A stretch of 64,000 nt of DNA. Origin: Stercorarius parasiticus (taxonomy: Eukaryota > Chordata > Aves > Charadriiformes > Stercorariidae). The notes below the pieces were generated by a model, which saw only the letters and a list, made by a program, of their open reading frames with translations, ran no database searches and had not been told where the DNA came from. The translations under genes were made by a program, and so were the position numbers. How positions within the stretch are numbered: the stretch's first letter is position 1; every line of letters starts with the position of its first letter. Of the stretch, positions 51,661-64,000 are shown in pieces. The DNA lies in the NCBI GenBank assembly GCA_013396915.1, contig VWZL01000915.1:131798-195797 (forward strand), in the 5' to 3' direction.

Positions 51661-51674
51661 AAATAAGGTAATTG

Positions 51675-51707
51675 CCTTTCCCCCTCTCTTTCTCTCTTTT
51701 TCTCTCT
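51675..51707 (+). repeat. Pyrimidine (CT-rich) tract
   Basis: Thirty-three consecutive C/T residues, made of short ct repeats and T runs. Confidence 0.9.
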
Positions 51708-54700
51708 GCACTTTAGAGACATCACAGAGAATAATTATAACTATTTTTAAAATTCTGTAAAATGAACACAGTTTTGCTTCCAAGAATCATCTCTGTGCTG
51801 CTACTTTAATATTAATCTAAAGGATTATTTGGATGAATGAAAATTGTCTAGGAGTGTCAGGGCAGCCGTGCTCTGAATAGGAAGTTGACTTCTGAGTAGA
51901 AGACGTTCTAGTCAAGATTCACTGTGACTCTGTCTTTCAGATGATGCGTCTAGTTTGCTTTCCATGTAAGTTTAAAGGCAATCACATCTTCAGAAAAAAA
52001 AGGGGAAAATAGCCCAGAATTTTAGCACATCCACATACTCATCCAAGAGTTCCCAAAACGGATGTAGGCACCTAAGCTGTACGCAGCTGTACAGAGACTT
52101 TCCCTGACATCTCCGGGATGTTAGGTGTGAATTAAAGCTTTAGAGCCTAAACTTTGTGCCAGCTGCCAGTACTGGCAGGGTGGGACATACTGCTTGTTGT
52201 TCTACTATGGATTGTTGGGGGTTTTTTCCCCCAACTGGGGAAGAAACCACCCAAACCAGCCACAAGCTTGTGCAGAAGGAAACAGCAAGAAGTTTGATTA
52301 CATTTGCTTCTGTATTAAGCAATTCCTCCATCCTTCGGAACGATATGCAGCTCCATAGTTTTTCAGGAGGCAAGAATTTGTGTGTTGCTTTTCGATCAGA
52401 ATACACTGTAGGACTAAAATCCAACTTTCGGTCTTCTTTTCACATCCGTTGTGACACTGCAGCCCTTCTTTCCCAAGACACAGCTGCTACATCCTGTTCC
52501 ACTTACATTCTGGTACTCAATAGAAGCAAAGGTCATTCAGGATGAATTCCACTGTGTATGCTTCTACCTTCAGTATGGGATTTTCCAGGAATTTGATAGG
52601 AAACATTCTATGCTAGAACAGCAAAAGACTGTCTTGATGTTACCTAAAATCAGGCAACATAGTATTACAAGCACCTTGTAGGAACATGGAAAATAAACTG
52701 CCTCAATATAATTTGATCTATCTTTCTAATAACTTTTCTAATGAATACTTTATTTTCTGTAGTGCTGGACTTAATTTGCTTGCAAGACAATTGTCATTAC
52801 ATTAAGGAACAAACAGTTCACTAGAGCTGAGGAGTGCAATAATTGATTTTTCAACTCGGTGGATGAATTAAGAAATCATTATTTTTATGTTCTAAGCCAC
52901 GCTGAAAAAAGCTGGTGGGGATTATGAAATCCTTCACTTGGAAAGACCGATTCTGATGTTTTCTAATTCTCCAAATATTTTTTCTTTGGTAAATTTCAAT
53001 CAATACCTACCCGTTGTAGTGAATATTGCTTTTCCAATTCCAGTTGAGGTGTCTGTCACACTCGCAGCTTGTGACAGCTGGGAAGGCCTAGCTGGCCAAG
53101 CAGCTCTCCCAGAGAGCAAAGCTATTACCCGTGTCTTTGAAAACATCATGTCTATCAGTTATATTATCTGCCTGGACATCCTACATGGCCAACGAATAAG
53201 GCATGTTTTAATTTATATGAGATAAGGCACGGTTCACAGCTCTATGCCCGATGCCTGTATGTGCAAATCTTTTAGACTGAGGATTTTAACACCACTCACT
53301 TATTTTGATCTCATGATTGAATGATCTCCTGATTAAAAAATATGAGTTCTAATCTTTCTGCGCCTCCAGTTGACCGTATATGGAAGCAGAATAATCCATG
53401 CAGCTTTGCAAAGGTCTTTGATGTCTTCAGATGAAGAGCAACGAGCATTAATATGACTCTATTGCAAGCATAAAATTACTGCTATATCCTCTCTAGCTGT
53501 GTTAAAGGCAGCAATGACACAATTCATTTGATGTAACTATGTAAGGATGATCATATATACACAATTAAAAACATAGCTTTTATCAATTATGCAGTAGCAT
53601 CTCAGCTGTACTCTACTAATTAGAAAGGGGAAGAAAAAAGACAGTGGCTGAAAATTAATTATGCCAACATTTCTATACTGTTTAGAACCTAGTTATAAGA
53701 ATTAAATATTTATATCATTATGGTTTCCATTATGCATCCTAATGTGATTGCCTGAGAGAAAATACTGCAAGGTGCTCCAACACTCACGCAAGTTTAGCAT
53801 TTGGATTCTCCCATGAGCTGATAACGCCAACAAGGTTGTATCTAAATTTGGTATCTTCAGACAACAATCTTCTTTCCTCATGCAAGCTTGCAACTCATTT
53901 CAAGCTGCTGATGTGTCATGTTCATCTCAGAAAATAAGACAACTTTATATTCAATTAAAGAGTCGTTTGAAAAAGTAGTAGTACTGAAACAGTTTCAAAT
54001 CCAAGTTATGGATCATGGGCCAAATCCAGAGCCTGTCAGAGAGTCCTTCCTCAGAGTTGGATGGTTGTTACAGTATTTCAGGATCAGAGGCCTATTACGT
54101 TTAGAAGAATGAAGATACGGTTTTTTTAGAGTTTTCCACCCATCTTCTATTCATATTTGTTTTATACTCCCCTTCCTTTTATCTGCCTGGATCCTTTTTT
54201 CTCATTTCATCCCTTGCAATCTTCCCTCAGCAGCTAGAAACACATCTTTAAAATTGCATCAAAACAAGGCAGTTCACCTTTCCGTGTGCACATTTGTCTC
54301 CGAATGTTGAATCTTTATGTAAAACAGGTTCAGCCCTACAGCTCCTGGCAATTTGCCAGCGCAGCCCAAGAGCAGCAAAATTTATGATTGTTATTCAATG
54401 CAAGAAGGGTTTGCTCTTTGCAGGTAATTGTTAAAAGGTGAGGCCCTGACCCCACTCATTACACAATGGGTTATTGTCTAGCGTTCACCCTGAGGGGTTC
54501 TTTACTTGCAACTTTTATAACAACTATAAAATGAACTTGTCTTTTCATCGAGTAGGCTGTTCCTCTGCCATTTTTTCCTACAGAATCTAGCGTCCCTCTC
54601 TAACTTTCCTTAATTTTTAATGCTCATCCTTTTATACTCCTGAGTTGAAGTTAATGAGACATATTTAGTTGTCCCAGCATGCTTGGCTGTATCAGATCAT

Positions 54701-57324
54701 TTCTGGACTACACAGAAAGTCCTAGACTCCACAAGTCATCATCCTGCACATGACACTATTTTGTAACGAACTCAGAAGCATAAATAGCAAATATACATAG
54801 ATACAAAGTCTCTCTCATGAAACAAATTTCACTTAAACACTGAGCAATTTAGGCTGCCAAAAAGGCACTTTAACATAGAAGTTGAAAAGGAAGGATGATT
54901 TAAGAAATGATTTTAGGCTTCAAGAAAACACAGAAACATACGGTTAGTGTTAAATATTTGTATACATGATATCGCAAATAGAGATGTCTCATGGGTTTTG
55001 AATCGGAGATTTAAAGAGAAATAAAAATACCATGCTGCGTCCCTTCTTTAGCATAGTCTAGAAACAGATTTTCTTAAAGACATGCTTTGCTGAGAGAAGC
55101 TTTGATTTAAAAAAGTAATAAAATCTCCAAGACCGGCATCAAGTTTTAAAGCCATGTTTTAGCACTTCTCCCACTCATCGTATTTAACTCCTTCGGCCAT
55201 AGCAAGCCCTTTGAAGGCAGGGCGCTGCCTGGGACAGGAGCCCAGAGACTTTAAATCTGGACACCACCTCCAGCAAAACCCAAGTCCTTTAAAAGGGAAG
55301 TCAATTGATGGAAAGTCTTTGAACAAGGAATCCTTCATGTACGTGAAGTGTTTAAGACCAAAGCTTTTCCCCCAGTCATATCAGATTCTTGATACAAAAC
55401 ATTAATTTACAGGGGAGAACTCTTTAATTTGGGGAATCCCTAGATATTATATCTTTGGGGAAAAAAATAGGAATGTGTCTGAAAAGAACAGCAGATAGGA
55501 AATGAAGCAGGAAAGGTACGGCGACTTAAACCTGCAGAAACATCAGCTCTTTTTAGAAGTGGCAGGATGTTATTGATACTATGCAATCAATACTTTTGTT
55601 TTGCATTGCTTCATGAAAAGTGTTTCCCTCCTCCTGGTGGGCAACCCACCCCAGCAGACAGCCTTCCCACCCACATACATCATCCCACCACACGGTGCTT
55701 TTCGATCCCAGGTGGAAACAGCCAGTTGCAGGACACAGTGAAATCCAATTATGTCCTCCTCCAGCCCCCCAAAAGTAGTGTTATAAATGCTAAATGTATG
55801 AGGAAGTCTTAGCTAGTACATTGGAAATATAAAGAAAACGGGAGAACTCTCCATTAACAACATCATGAAGGTCCCAATCAACAGATCGCTGACAGCAACG
55901 GTCATAGTTCAGTATGATTTTGTCTGTGTGCATGGATGTGCACAAGGACACATGTATGCATAGAAAATCCTTTGTTTAGTTCTCAATATTCAGGAGTCAT
56001 TAGGTGCTTAGCAAAAGGAGCAGGGAGAAAAATGCAGCACACCAGTGTTACAGAATAAGTCACCTGCCTATTTCTATCCAACAGTCTCTTTCCTGCTGTT
56101 TAACTTCTTCAGACAGCTGCAGTCGTACTTGGAATGATGTAAAGGTTGCTCTAGGCTGACAGGCACCTTATTAGCATATGTCATTATAATATTAGCAGTC
56201 GTTTTCTTATTGATACGAAAAGGGATTTTTTCCGGCCAAAAGGTCAGGAGGAAAAGGATTGCGGGGCTCTGGTCATACCTGAAGCTGATTATCAGCAGTG
56301 TAAATAATGCCTGTGTTAGCTGTGCGTGAAGACAGCAATCTAGAAGAAGTGTTATTCTCCTAGGAACTTGTGTATGCAACACTGAAAGTGAGATGGGGTA
56401 TTATGCCTTACAAGACACTCTCAAGATTTTAAATGCTGTTCGACATGTACAAAATATGTACGTAACATTATATGCAAATAACTCCCTGGAAGAAATATGC
56501 GTATCAGTTTACCTGAAAGTTCATTTGGGCATACCTTTTTGTCTTTTCAGTTCACTAGGATACCAGTAGCAGGACTTGCTTGCTCAGCACAAGAAACAGT
56601 TTTAAGAGCTACATTTCCAAAGGAGTTTTCATACTTTTCATTTTTACAGAATTTTCATTTGAATGCCCAGCCAACATGGATCATTTCTGACCGAGGTGGC
56701 ATTAGTTCTAACAGTACTGTCTCCCACTGGGAGCAAATTGATCTGGACACAGGAATGATTTCTGGGAAGAATTTCCGTGGCACAAATGGCTATTTTGTAC
56801 CTCTCCTATTGATTTTCAAGTGCCATTCATGCCTCTTCCCGCTATTCTTTAAATTGTGTTGACATCTGTTTACTCACCCATTACAAACGATTAGTCCAAT
56901 AAAAATACAGAATGGGGAACATGCTAAATCAATAGCTGAGACCGGTGAAAAATCAAATGTGATGTTAGTGAAATGATTATTTTGACCATGTTTAATCAAT
57001 CCTGAGAACTACAGTATCACTGAAGAGTGCAAGAGGCGGCAGTGATATATTGTATTTCATGCACACACTAAGTTTGATTAGTAGGGCTTTTTGTTCATAT
57101 AGAATTATGGAAAATAGCCTATATTCGCTCCTCCTCTGAAGCTCACTGACAGCAGGGCAGTTGTAGGAGGGATGAACGCTGTGCGCATTTCATGTCACTG
57201 GTTTTCTTTTTGGTGTGAAATGAATACACTCAGGTCTGTCCTGCTGCTGCAGAAGGGCAAAGCCCTGCTGGGAGCATCATACCAAGGCAGCCGCCAACAA
57301 CCAGATCTCCCCCTTTGATTTTTA

Positions 57325-57400
57325 TTCCATTCTATCATTTTACTAAATGGGACAATGAGGAAGGTGGTGGCATTGCCCAAAGTGCCCTTCATCCCACCTC
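57325..57400 (-). repeat. MIR/CORE-SINE fragment, inverted
   Basis: atcattttactaaatgggac at 57334-57353 is the inverted 'ccattttacagatgggaa' block, gacaatgagg the inverted 'cctca-gttt', and attgcccaa at 57372-57380 the inverted 'ttgggcaagt'. The blocks are in the right order with near-normal spacing. The core beyond 57390 is lost. Confidence 0.6.
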
Positions 57401-57544
57401 TTGTACTCTAGATACTTGGCTAAGCCTCTCTCCTTAGCCTTGCTAAGGACTCTCATATTTCTAGCCCAAGCAAGTTCCGGTATTACATTATAGAAACAGG
57501 AGTGAACTATCTTTTGGGGTTAATTGTACTTTTTCTTTTCTTTC

Positions 57545-57560
57545 TTTTTTTTTTTTTTTT
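57545..57560 (+). repeat. T homopolymer
   Basis: Sixteen consecutive T in a longer T-rich stretch from 57529. Confidence 0.95.
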
Positions 57561-58688
57561 AATTTTTGTGAAAGTCTAATGTTAAGGATGGCAAAGAATT
57601 TATAATTAAGCAGATGCCCATCAACATTTTTTTAAGCAGAACTTCTATTTGAAAAGCAATGAATATTTTCCCTGCTATCCCCCTTCAACAGATGTTCTGC
57701 CTAATCTACATTCACTTTACTCACTGTTTTACCTTTGACCTTTCTTTTGAAGGTATTCATAGAAGAGAATGTCAGTATTTATCTACCTGCTGTGCTTCCA
57801 TCTGTCAATGCAGTGCACGAATAACCACAAATTATATTTCCTTTGTGGAAATTTGAATGACAGAAGCATTTCTAAGGCTTCATATACATGGAATGATCAG
57901 GAGGAATTATTCATCCCATATCTGGACATGCAAACCAGGAACAGCTGCCAAATCTGGATTTTCAACCAGAAGTCTTTCTTGGATGCTTTTCCATCACCCT
58001 GGTTTTACTCATTTTTCTTGACAGGGAAAATAAAGCAGGAAGATTCATACCCAAGACTGCCACAAGGAATGTAGAGCAACATAAAACTGTTTTAAAGAGG
58101 TCTCTTTTGGGAAGAGTTATCAGAATAATGATCTGCAAACCTGTTAAAATCGATAAAGTTTAACAACTGGGAAACAGGTCCTTCTCTGATGATTCCAGTG
58201 GAGCCATATTGACACTAGATCTGGTCTCAGGATTTACATGCTCCAAGATGTAGAGAGGTTTCCTATGTGAGATGCCAAAATATGCTTCTTTTGGACAACT
58301 TAGAATAATGAGAAAAAATAGAGACAGCGTTCCCTGAAGAAACTTTGGCCTTTGCATTTATTTGAAACTAGGTCAAATCTTTTTTTGCCAGGTTGGCAGA
58401 AGAGGCCACAGAAATGTGTCCTTACCAAGTCAAACACGAATACTAAATCAGAAAAATTTACAACAATTGCACCAAGGCTCACCTCTATATTTAAAATAGA
58501 GAATGAAAACTTATTTTAACTGCAGCAAAGAAACATTAATATATTATATAGGAACAGTACCAAAGTATAGTATATTAAGACTTTTTCAATTAGATGAACC
58601 TGAAACAAGCTCCTGATTCCGTGATTTTTTGAAAGATTGATTCTAGATCTCATAATCAGAGGTTAGGAAGAAAGGAAGAAAATAATAC

Positions 58689-58702
58689 TTTTTTTTTTTT
58701 TT
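58689..58702 (+). repeat. T homopolymer
   Basis: Fourteen consecutive T, with no retroelement body recognised beside it. Confidence 0.95.
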
Positions 58703-60457
58703 GCTCTACCCACAAGTTAAAAGAGTGTGCATTTTCCAAACTTTGTAAGCATGCAAATTGAAGTGACAAAATTAGACTTAGATGAGTTGATTTTCTAAGT
58801 GTAGTGATACCCAGTATAGACTATCATTATACAATATCTCACTCTTCTAATATTAAAATTTAAGTCTTTCTTTTTTTTTTAACTATCTAGCTATTGAATT
58901 GAAAACCAAAAAAGTGTACCTGAAACATACACATATAATCTTTTTCAATAAACACACAGTTCAGATCCAAGGTTAGCAATAATATCTAAAATATGTAAAC
59001 CTTCCTGGGCATGAACCTGTCAAAATAAAGAATGTTTTCCTCCTCCTCAAGTTTTTTGAGCCCGCCAACAACACAGAACTTGATTTATTTTAATTTCTTT
59101 TAAAAACAGTTAGTTATAATTGCATCTATTGGCAAACAGGACTTCCTTCTTCTCCGACTCACAGAGATGTCAGGTTGAAGCCAGGTATATAGTCCATCTG
59201 CCCACTTGCGCTCAATATCACTGTAATTCTGCAAATGCATCTGAAAATACCAGGGGGAACACAGCAAGTAGCAACTTCTTACTCTACTCAACATTTCTTT
59301 CTCAGAAAGGTTCTTGCTAAAAATACAAAGGGAGCTTGTCATCTAAGTTCATAATCTGCTTTCTTCAAAGCAGTTGTGCACAGTCCTCCATAAGGCTGTC
59401 ACAAGAACCACCTATGAAGTGACATTTTAGTATCTTGGACAGAATTCTGATGAATGGGGTAGAACCGATCAGGTGTTGATTTTTCCTTCAAGTACTCAAT
59501 TCTCTTTTTAATTTAGGCTAATTTAGTGCTCTTGAAAAGGGTCCAAGCTAACAACTGTGCCACGTAACAGAATTGTACAGAGTCTCGCTAAGAACTCCTC
59601 CAGCAGAACATACAGCAGTAAAGTATAAAACAGACTGGACAATCTCCTTCTGGTGTATTTGCTAAAATAGAGCAGCAATTTAATCTACCACTTAGTTGGT
59701 CCATGCTACTGGAGAACCCGTTCCAGTTCAAGCTCCTGCATCTGAGAGGTGTTTGATAGTAGTTTTACAGGAGGCGACACTCTCGCCTCTGAAACCATGC
59801 TGCCCTGCAACAACTTCCTGGGGAAGTCAGGCTCCTACAAAAGGAACAGCTGAGTGAAAAGGGAAAGCCATAATCACATGTTATCTTTAATGCTCCACAG
59901 CACATTTAATGTAAGTACAGCCATCAATTCCTCACCCTGGCCAAATTCCAGGTTTGGCAATTAAATCTTCCTGAATGTCTACATTACAGTCTAAAGCATA
60001 CTCCTGGACACAGTGGGACTGTGCAAAATTTTACATATCTATTTCTCTCCACTGACTATAAAAAGAGTCTGGCCTAGTCTGGCTCTCTAAAATGCAGACA
60101 TCTCATTTTTATGTGCAAATGTTAGGATAAATGAATCTTATCCCAAACTCCTGGGAACAGAAAGGAGAATCATGCCCAACATAATGAAAAGGTTTACCCA
60201 TAGCTGAGCCTGAAGACTGAAGGAGGAAAATCACATAGGGGAAAACTAGGGAAAGAGAAGAAAAGAGCTTAAATTAGGAGCAACTTTGGAACATCATTGT
60301 AATTATCTTTTATCAACATGAGAAAACCTGGCACTAATTCAGTATATATTTAGAAAAATAGAGAAACATGTACAGTGAACTATGTAATCAATGTTTTGAC
60401 CAACTAGAACACAAATCAATGTGCTTTTCATCCAATAGTTGCCTAGCTCTCCAGGGG

Positions 60458-60474
60458 AAAAAAAAAAAAAAAAA
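60458..60474 (+). repeat. A homopolymer
   Basis: Seventeen consecutive A flanked by G runs (gggg before, ggg after). Confidence 0.95.
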
Positions 60475-61497
60475 GGGAGCAATCAATACTATTAAAAAGG
60501 CTTGTGAAGTGATACGTTAGCCACTACTTCTGCCCTTGATATCACTAAGAGAATTATAGATATTATGCTGAATTTGTCCCCTTAATCCATTAACAATACA
60601 GGTTTTTGAAGAAGCTCATTTGTTAGGTTCAGGCATATCACAGGACTAAAATATTCACGATTCAATTACCTGTGAAGAACTGCAGAAGGTTAGCGTGGCT
60701 CTGAAGGATACCACCTCAAGAAAGGCAAGTGAGAATCAGCACCTTCCCCATCATTCTCCGTGCTTTGAAGTTTTTTGCATCTATCACAGGACTGAACTGT
60801 GCTGCTCAACTGAGTAGTATCTGGACACACTCTAAAAAATGTAAGATTTTCCCTACTATCCTTCAGGATGGGGGTGTCCCCTCTGATTTCAGTCTAATTT
60901 TCCATTCACTTTACTTCTCTTAACAAAGCACAAGTCTCAGTAACTCCTTTAATTCTTGGTGCCTCCAGGTTTCACAATGCTTGAAATCTGGCCCTAGAAT
61001 TGCAAGAAGAGGAATCACTTCCACTTGAAGACAGCAAATAAAATGCACCCCATAAAGCTCACAATTCAGTGGTGCATTATCTGTATCAAACCAAGAAATG
61101 TATCTTTAACACCTTGACAGTATTAAAAACTTTAAAGATTTTTAAAGGCTGAAGTCTAAGGTTGCTTGTGAGAGCATTTTGACTGAGACTTGCAGGGAGG
61201 CTATCAAAAAGAATACATTAAATTTCTCTGCAGATTAAATCATTATAAAGGAAACTACATGAAAGACACTATTTCTAATAAGGGAACAGTTGAAAACTAT
61301 GTCAGAAATTAGTCATGATTTTTGAAAATTAGACTTCCATTTCACTTGCTATCAAATAATTGGTGTTAAGTTATCCTCCTAACTGGACTGAACCCTCAAA
61401 ACTAAGCAATAATGGTGGTCCAAGCCCTAAATGGAAATGCATTAACAATGGTAATTTTGTTCAGGGATGCAGCAAATGAGCTGCATGACTTCTGTTA

Positions 61498-61552
61498 ATT
61501 TGGGGCCTGCTTCTGCTTTTGAAGTCAGCAGTTCTGTTGACTTCAAGGAAAA
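61498..61552 (+). repeat. Hairpin-forming old sauropsid repeat fragment
   Basis: ggcctgcttctgcttttgaa followed by gtcagcagttctgttgacttcaagg matches the repeat 'ggcctgatcctgctcccattgaagtcaatgg...ttgacttcaatggg'. The arms ttgaagtca (61519-61527) and tgacttcaa (61538-61546) are perfect reverse complements with two more pairs inside, so the stretch could fold into a hairpin of 9+2 pairs. Confidence 0.6.
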
Positions 61553-64000
61553 TGAAACTGAACTGCCTTTCCTGGCAATCGCATGAATTCAGTTCAAAAA
61601 GAAATCAAAGCCTCTGCCCAAAAGCTAGTCTGAATTTCTGGGGTAAAACTAATTAAAAGAAAATCCTGATATATGCATGTGTTCTTTGCATATCCTGGTT
61701 TCAGGCAGGTCCAGGAAACACCACCATTCAATGATTAGGTATTAATAGCCTTTTTAGCCTTAGTTAGCTATGAGATCCCCTGCCAAGGCTTTGGTCTCAG
61801 ATTTATCTGTACTGGGCTTTTGGCTTTTTCATAGCCTTGGGCTATTCTCACTCTCCCTGTGCCCAGCCCCAATTTCAGCAAAGGGGCAGAAGGGGCTCTT
61901 CTCTATTTAGATTGTATGAGACCAGATGAAGGAATTATTGTTCACTGCATTTTGTAGCATAACAAGATACTAACATTTGCTAGGCACCTTTGGCAGAAAA
62001 ATAAAAACTTCCAGGCAGAGAAGAGCAATGTTTGTGCAACTCGGGTTTGATGAAACGGAACAAAAGGCTTACTGAGGTTTCCTCAAATGAGAGGAGAACA
62101 GAATTGGTCAGAGGCTTGCAGCCACCCAGCAGCCAGAGAGAAAACACAGACGGTTCTTCCAAGCTCATTTCTGCTCTGGCGGCTCAGTCGCACATTAACT
62201 CCCGCCAGCTTTGCTCCTCATCCTCTCACTCCTGGCTACGTCCACCCTGGCAAATCCTGCAACCCGAGCTGACACCTGTGGTACTTCTCGGGTTTACTGA
62301 TAGTAAAAGAATAAACCTCCTGCCAACAAACAGATAAACCTGACAATGCACCCTAGCAAAGAAGGGAGAGGAGCTGCTGAGTGCTTTCCAGACACACTCA
62401 ACTTGAAGCCAGCCACTGAGCTGGAGAGGTAGACCAATACTCAGTTCCTGATTCGCATGTGAATGTTGCCTCTCAATGTCTCCATGTGCGTAGCTACCGG
62501 CAAAGCAGGAGCTATTTCTGTTGCGCAGAAGCTGTATTTCTGACCTGATTACAGCAGCATCTATTAGGCTTTCAAAAGGACACATTTCAAAGACAAAATG
62601 TGTCAGACCTGGTACACGCAAGTACTACCTCTCCCCAAGGTTATGAAATCCCTATGATTTTATTACACTTAGGAACTTTGACAGGGTGGTAATTTTGGAT
62701 GAACTGGATTCGTTTTGAAAGAATGGTCATCGGAGATTATTTTGGATAAAAGACTCAAGTTGTCAGTGTAATTAAGGACGGCACGAGTAGAAGAGGGTGG
62801 CACGCTAAAGGTTTATGAAATACTGTCTGTCTGTCTTCACCCTGATACACACTTTGTGTACGGGCTGACATTCCTGTTGATATCTGATGCTAAATTATAT
62901 GATTCAAAGAAGCAGCCGAGAAGTAACGCGTAGGATAGCACTTGAACTCCCTACTCTGAATATAACTGCAGAGGTCCCAAGAAGTGGCCACTGTGACCCC
63001 CAGTTAATACCATTATGCCTTTTGTAGTGCCCATGTTCACTCTTTGCCAGTTTCTCCCTCCCCAGCATCAAAAAGCAGAGAGCTGCTGGTGCCCAGAACA
63101 TCAGTCCCTACGTGGCTATCTCACCTGTAAGACCACACCTGCCCTGGGCAGAGAGGACTTAGGTACAATTACCAGTTTCTTACATGGAAGATGCCATCAA
63201 GCATTCTCCCTTCGCTTCTCTACCTTTGAAAATGTTTTTCCGCCCCTTGAGATCCCTGCAGCTCCCTTGAGAAGCCTGCCTTTGCTGGCACAGCCTGGGC
63301 AGCACCACGCTGCAGCCAAGCACCCCAGATGGCTCAGCGCGTGCAGCACCCAGCAGAGGCGTGTCAAGACTGCGGAAATACATCATCTTCAAAGCCAAGT
63401 TTGAAGCTAAAATTTTGCTAAATCCTATATTCTGAACGGTGCCAACAATGAAAAGTCATCAGTGAAGAAACAAGAATAACAGACCTGTTATAAATACAAA
63501 CTGGAATTGTTGTTAACGTGTCTTCCCCGAGGAGAAAAACAAGGCGAAGGTAAGCACAACAAAGCAGAAAAAACATCCCAGTGAAATTATTCTATCACCC
63601 TCAATCCTCACATCAAATTTAAATCAGGCTGATACAGAGAGTTAATTTTAGAGTACCTGAGCCCTGTTGCACCACTTGTCTTCATCAGGCTCTACAGGCT
63701 GTGGCTTAACTTGAGGTGAGACCTGGCTTGTGGGAGTTTTCATTAGACACTGCAGCGCTACACAAACTCTAGAGGGGTCTTACAAAGCTCAGACCAGCAG
63801 TCCATGCAAGTACGTGCACTGGGACAAAATTTCACCAGCCCTTAACATGAATACAAGTTCAGTTTAAACTATGTAAAGCTTCACTGAAGAGACACAGAGA
63901 AATTATTTCTTGGGCTCAGTACCAACAGATTCTCTTGCAGCCCTTTTTCCCCTTGCTTCTCCTTTAGAACTGGATAGCCAATCTCTTCACCTTCTTTTCT
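61553..64000. other. Unique noncoding DNA to the window edge
   Basis: No gene is recognised. The frames at 62226-62621 (-, 131 codons) and 63015-63404 (+, 129 codons) overlap other frames and show no domain. A short (CTGT)n occurs at 62824-62834. An aaggtaagc splice-donor-like site at 63547-63555 has no good acceptor upstream. Confidence 0.55.

Larger units (their letters stand above)
49287..57324. other. Unique noncoding DNA
   Basis: No gene is recognised. The longest open frame of the window (49906-50379 +, 157 codons from TTG; first ATG at 49954) lies here. It shows no domain, signal peptide or family resemblance and is of a length expected by chance. Simple sequence: (AC)6 at 51649-51660 and a 33-base pyrimidine tract at 51675-51707. 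A tandem 10-mer-like agctgtac repeat lies near 52075-52095. Frames at 52156-52545 (129 codons) and 56497-56862 (121 codons) are likewise unassignable. Confidence 0.55.
57401..61497. other. AT-rich unique noncoding DNA with homopolymers
   Basis: No gene is recognised. The region has the densest A/T homopolymers of the window (57545-57560, 58689-58702, 58870-58880, 60458-60474). Frames are 60-101 codons with no recognisable protein. A partial duplication gtctggcctagtctggc occurs near 60067-60083. Confidence 0.6.

Noticed and set aside
51675..51716. Pyrimidine tract ending in actttag, a textbook splice acceptor
   Set aside because: No matching donor bounds an open frame or plausible exon downstream. 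The tract is better explained as a simple CT repeat next to (AC)6.
53222..53246. taaggcacg followed by gttcacagc, reminiscent of miR-124 and its star strand
   Set aside because: The order is wrong for the precursor, only short pieces match, and no foldback of suitable length is present.
1..64000. CRISPR arrays, operons, phage or plasmid modules, insertion sequences, retroviral genes
   Set aside because: No evenly spaced direct repeats, no tightly packed long frames, no transposase, integrase or polymerase motifs. The sequence is vertebrate noncoding DNA.

Overview
This window looks like vertebrate nuclear DNA, and I can support no protein-coding gene, tRNA, rRNA or other structured RNA gene in it. 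It is moderately AT-rich. Open frames are short, scattered over all six frames and mutually overlapping, and many begin at TTG, GTG or CTG. There is no operon-like spacing and no ribosome-binding-site pattern. The longest open frame (49906-50379, 157 codons from a TTG; first ATG at 49954) is about what chance gives in 64 kb read in six frames.

The clearest biological signal is a layer of old, strongly diverged amniote interspersed repeats. About a dozen fragments match the tRNA-derived MIR/CORE-SINE pattern. The best are at 6163-6425 (+), 4058-4180 (-), 28635-28745 (-), 32400-32592 (+) and 34306-34480 (-). Several carry the tail I associate with reptile and bird copies. Four or five further fragments match short, partly self-complementary repeats with cattgacttcaatggg-like cores that are common in turtles, crocodilians and birds. 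I see no Alu, B1, L1 or young LTR element, only weak CR1 candidates, and few, short microsatellites. Together this points to a sauropsid and most probably a bird, in a gene desert or a very long intron. Clade and locus are inferences and need alignment to confirm.

Layout: 1-13 kb is mostly unique sequence with three SINE fragments, one self-complementary repeat and two exon-like stretches. 13-24 kb is AT-rich unique DNA with a (TC)n run and a small CpG-denser patch near 22.0-22.35 kb. 24-35 kb holds most of the SINE copies. 35-39 kb has a (CA)9, a 24-base T run and CpG-denser sequence leading into a 29-base assembly gap at 39097-39125 behind a 15-base G run. 39-57 kb is nearly featureless, with spliced-exon-like signals at 45.45-46.6 kb and a SINE tail at 49.2 kb. 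57-64 kb has one SINE fragment, one hairpin-forming repeat and several A/T homopolymers.

No set of genes here works together as a system. The most checkable leads are the candidate exons at 8982-9189 and 12702-12797 (same strand, compatible phase), the CpG-rich context of the gap, and the unclassified repeat-like block before the T run at 37057.
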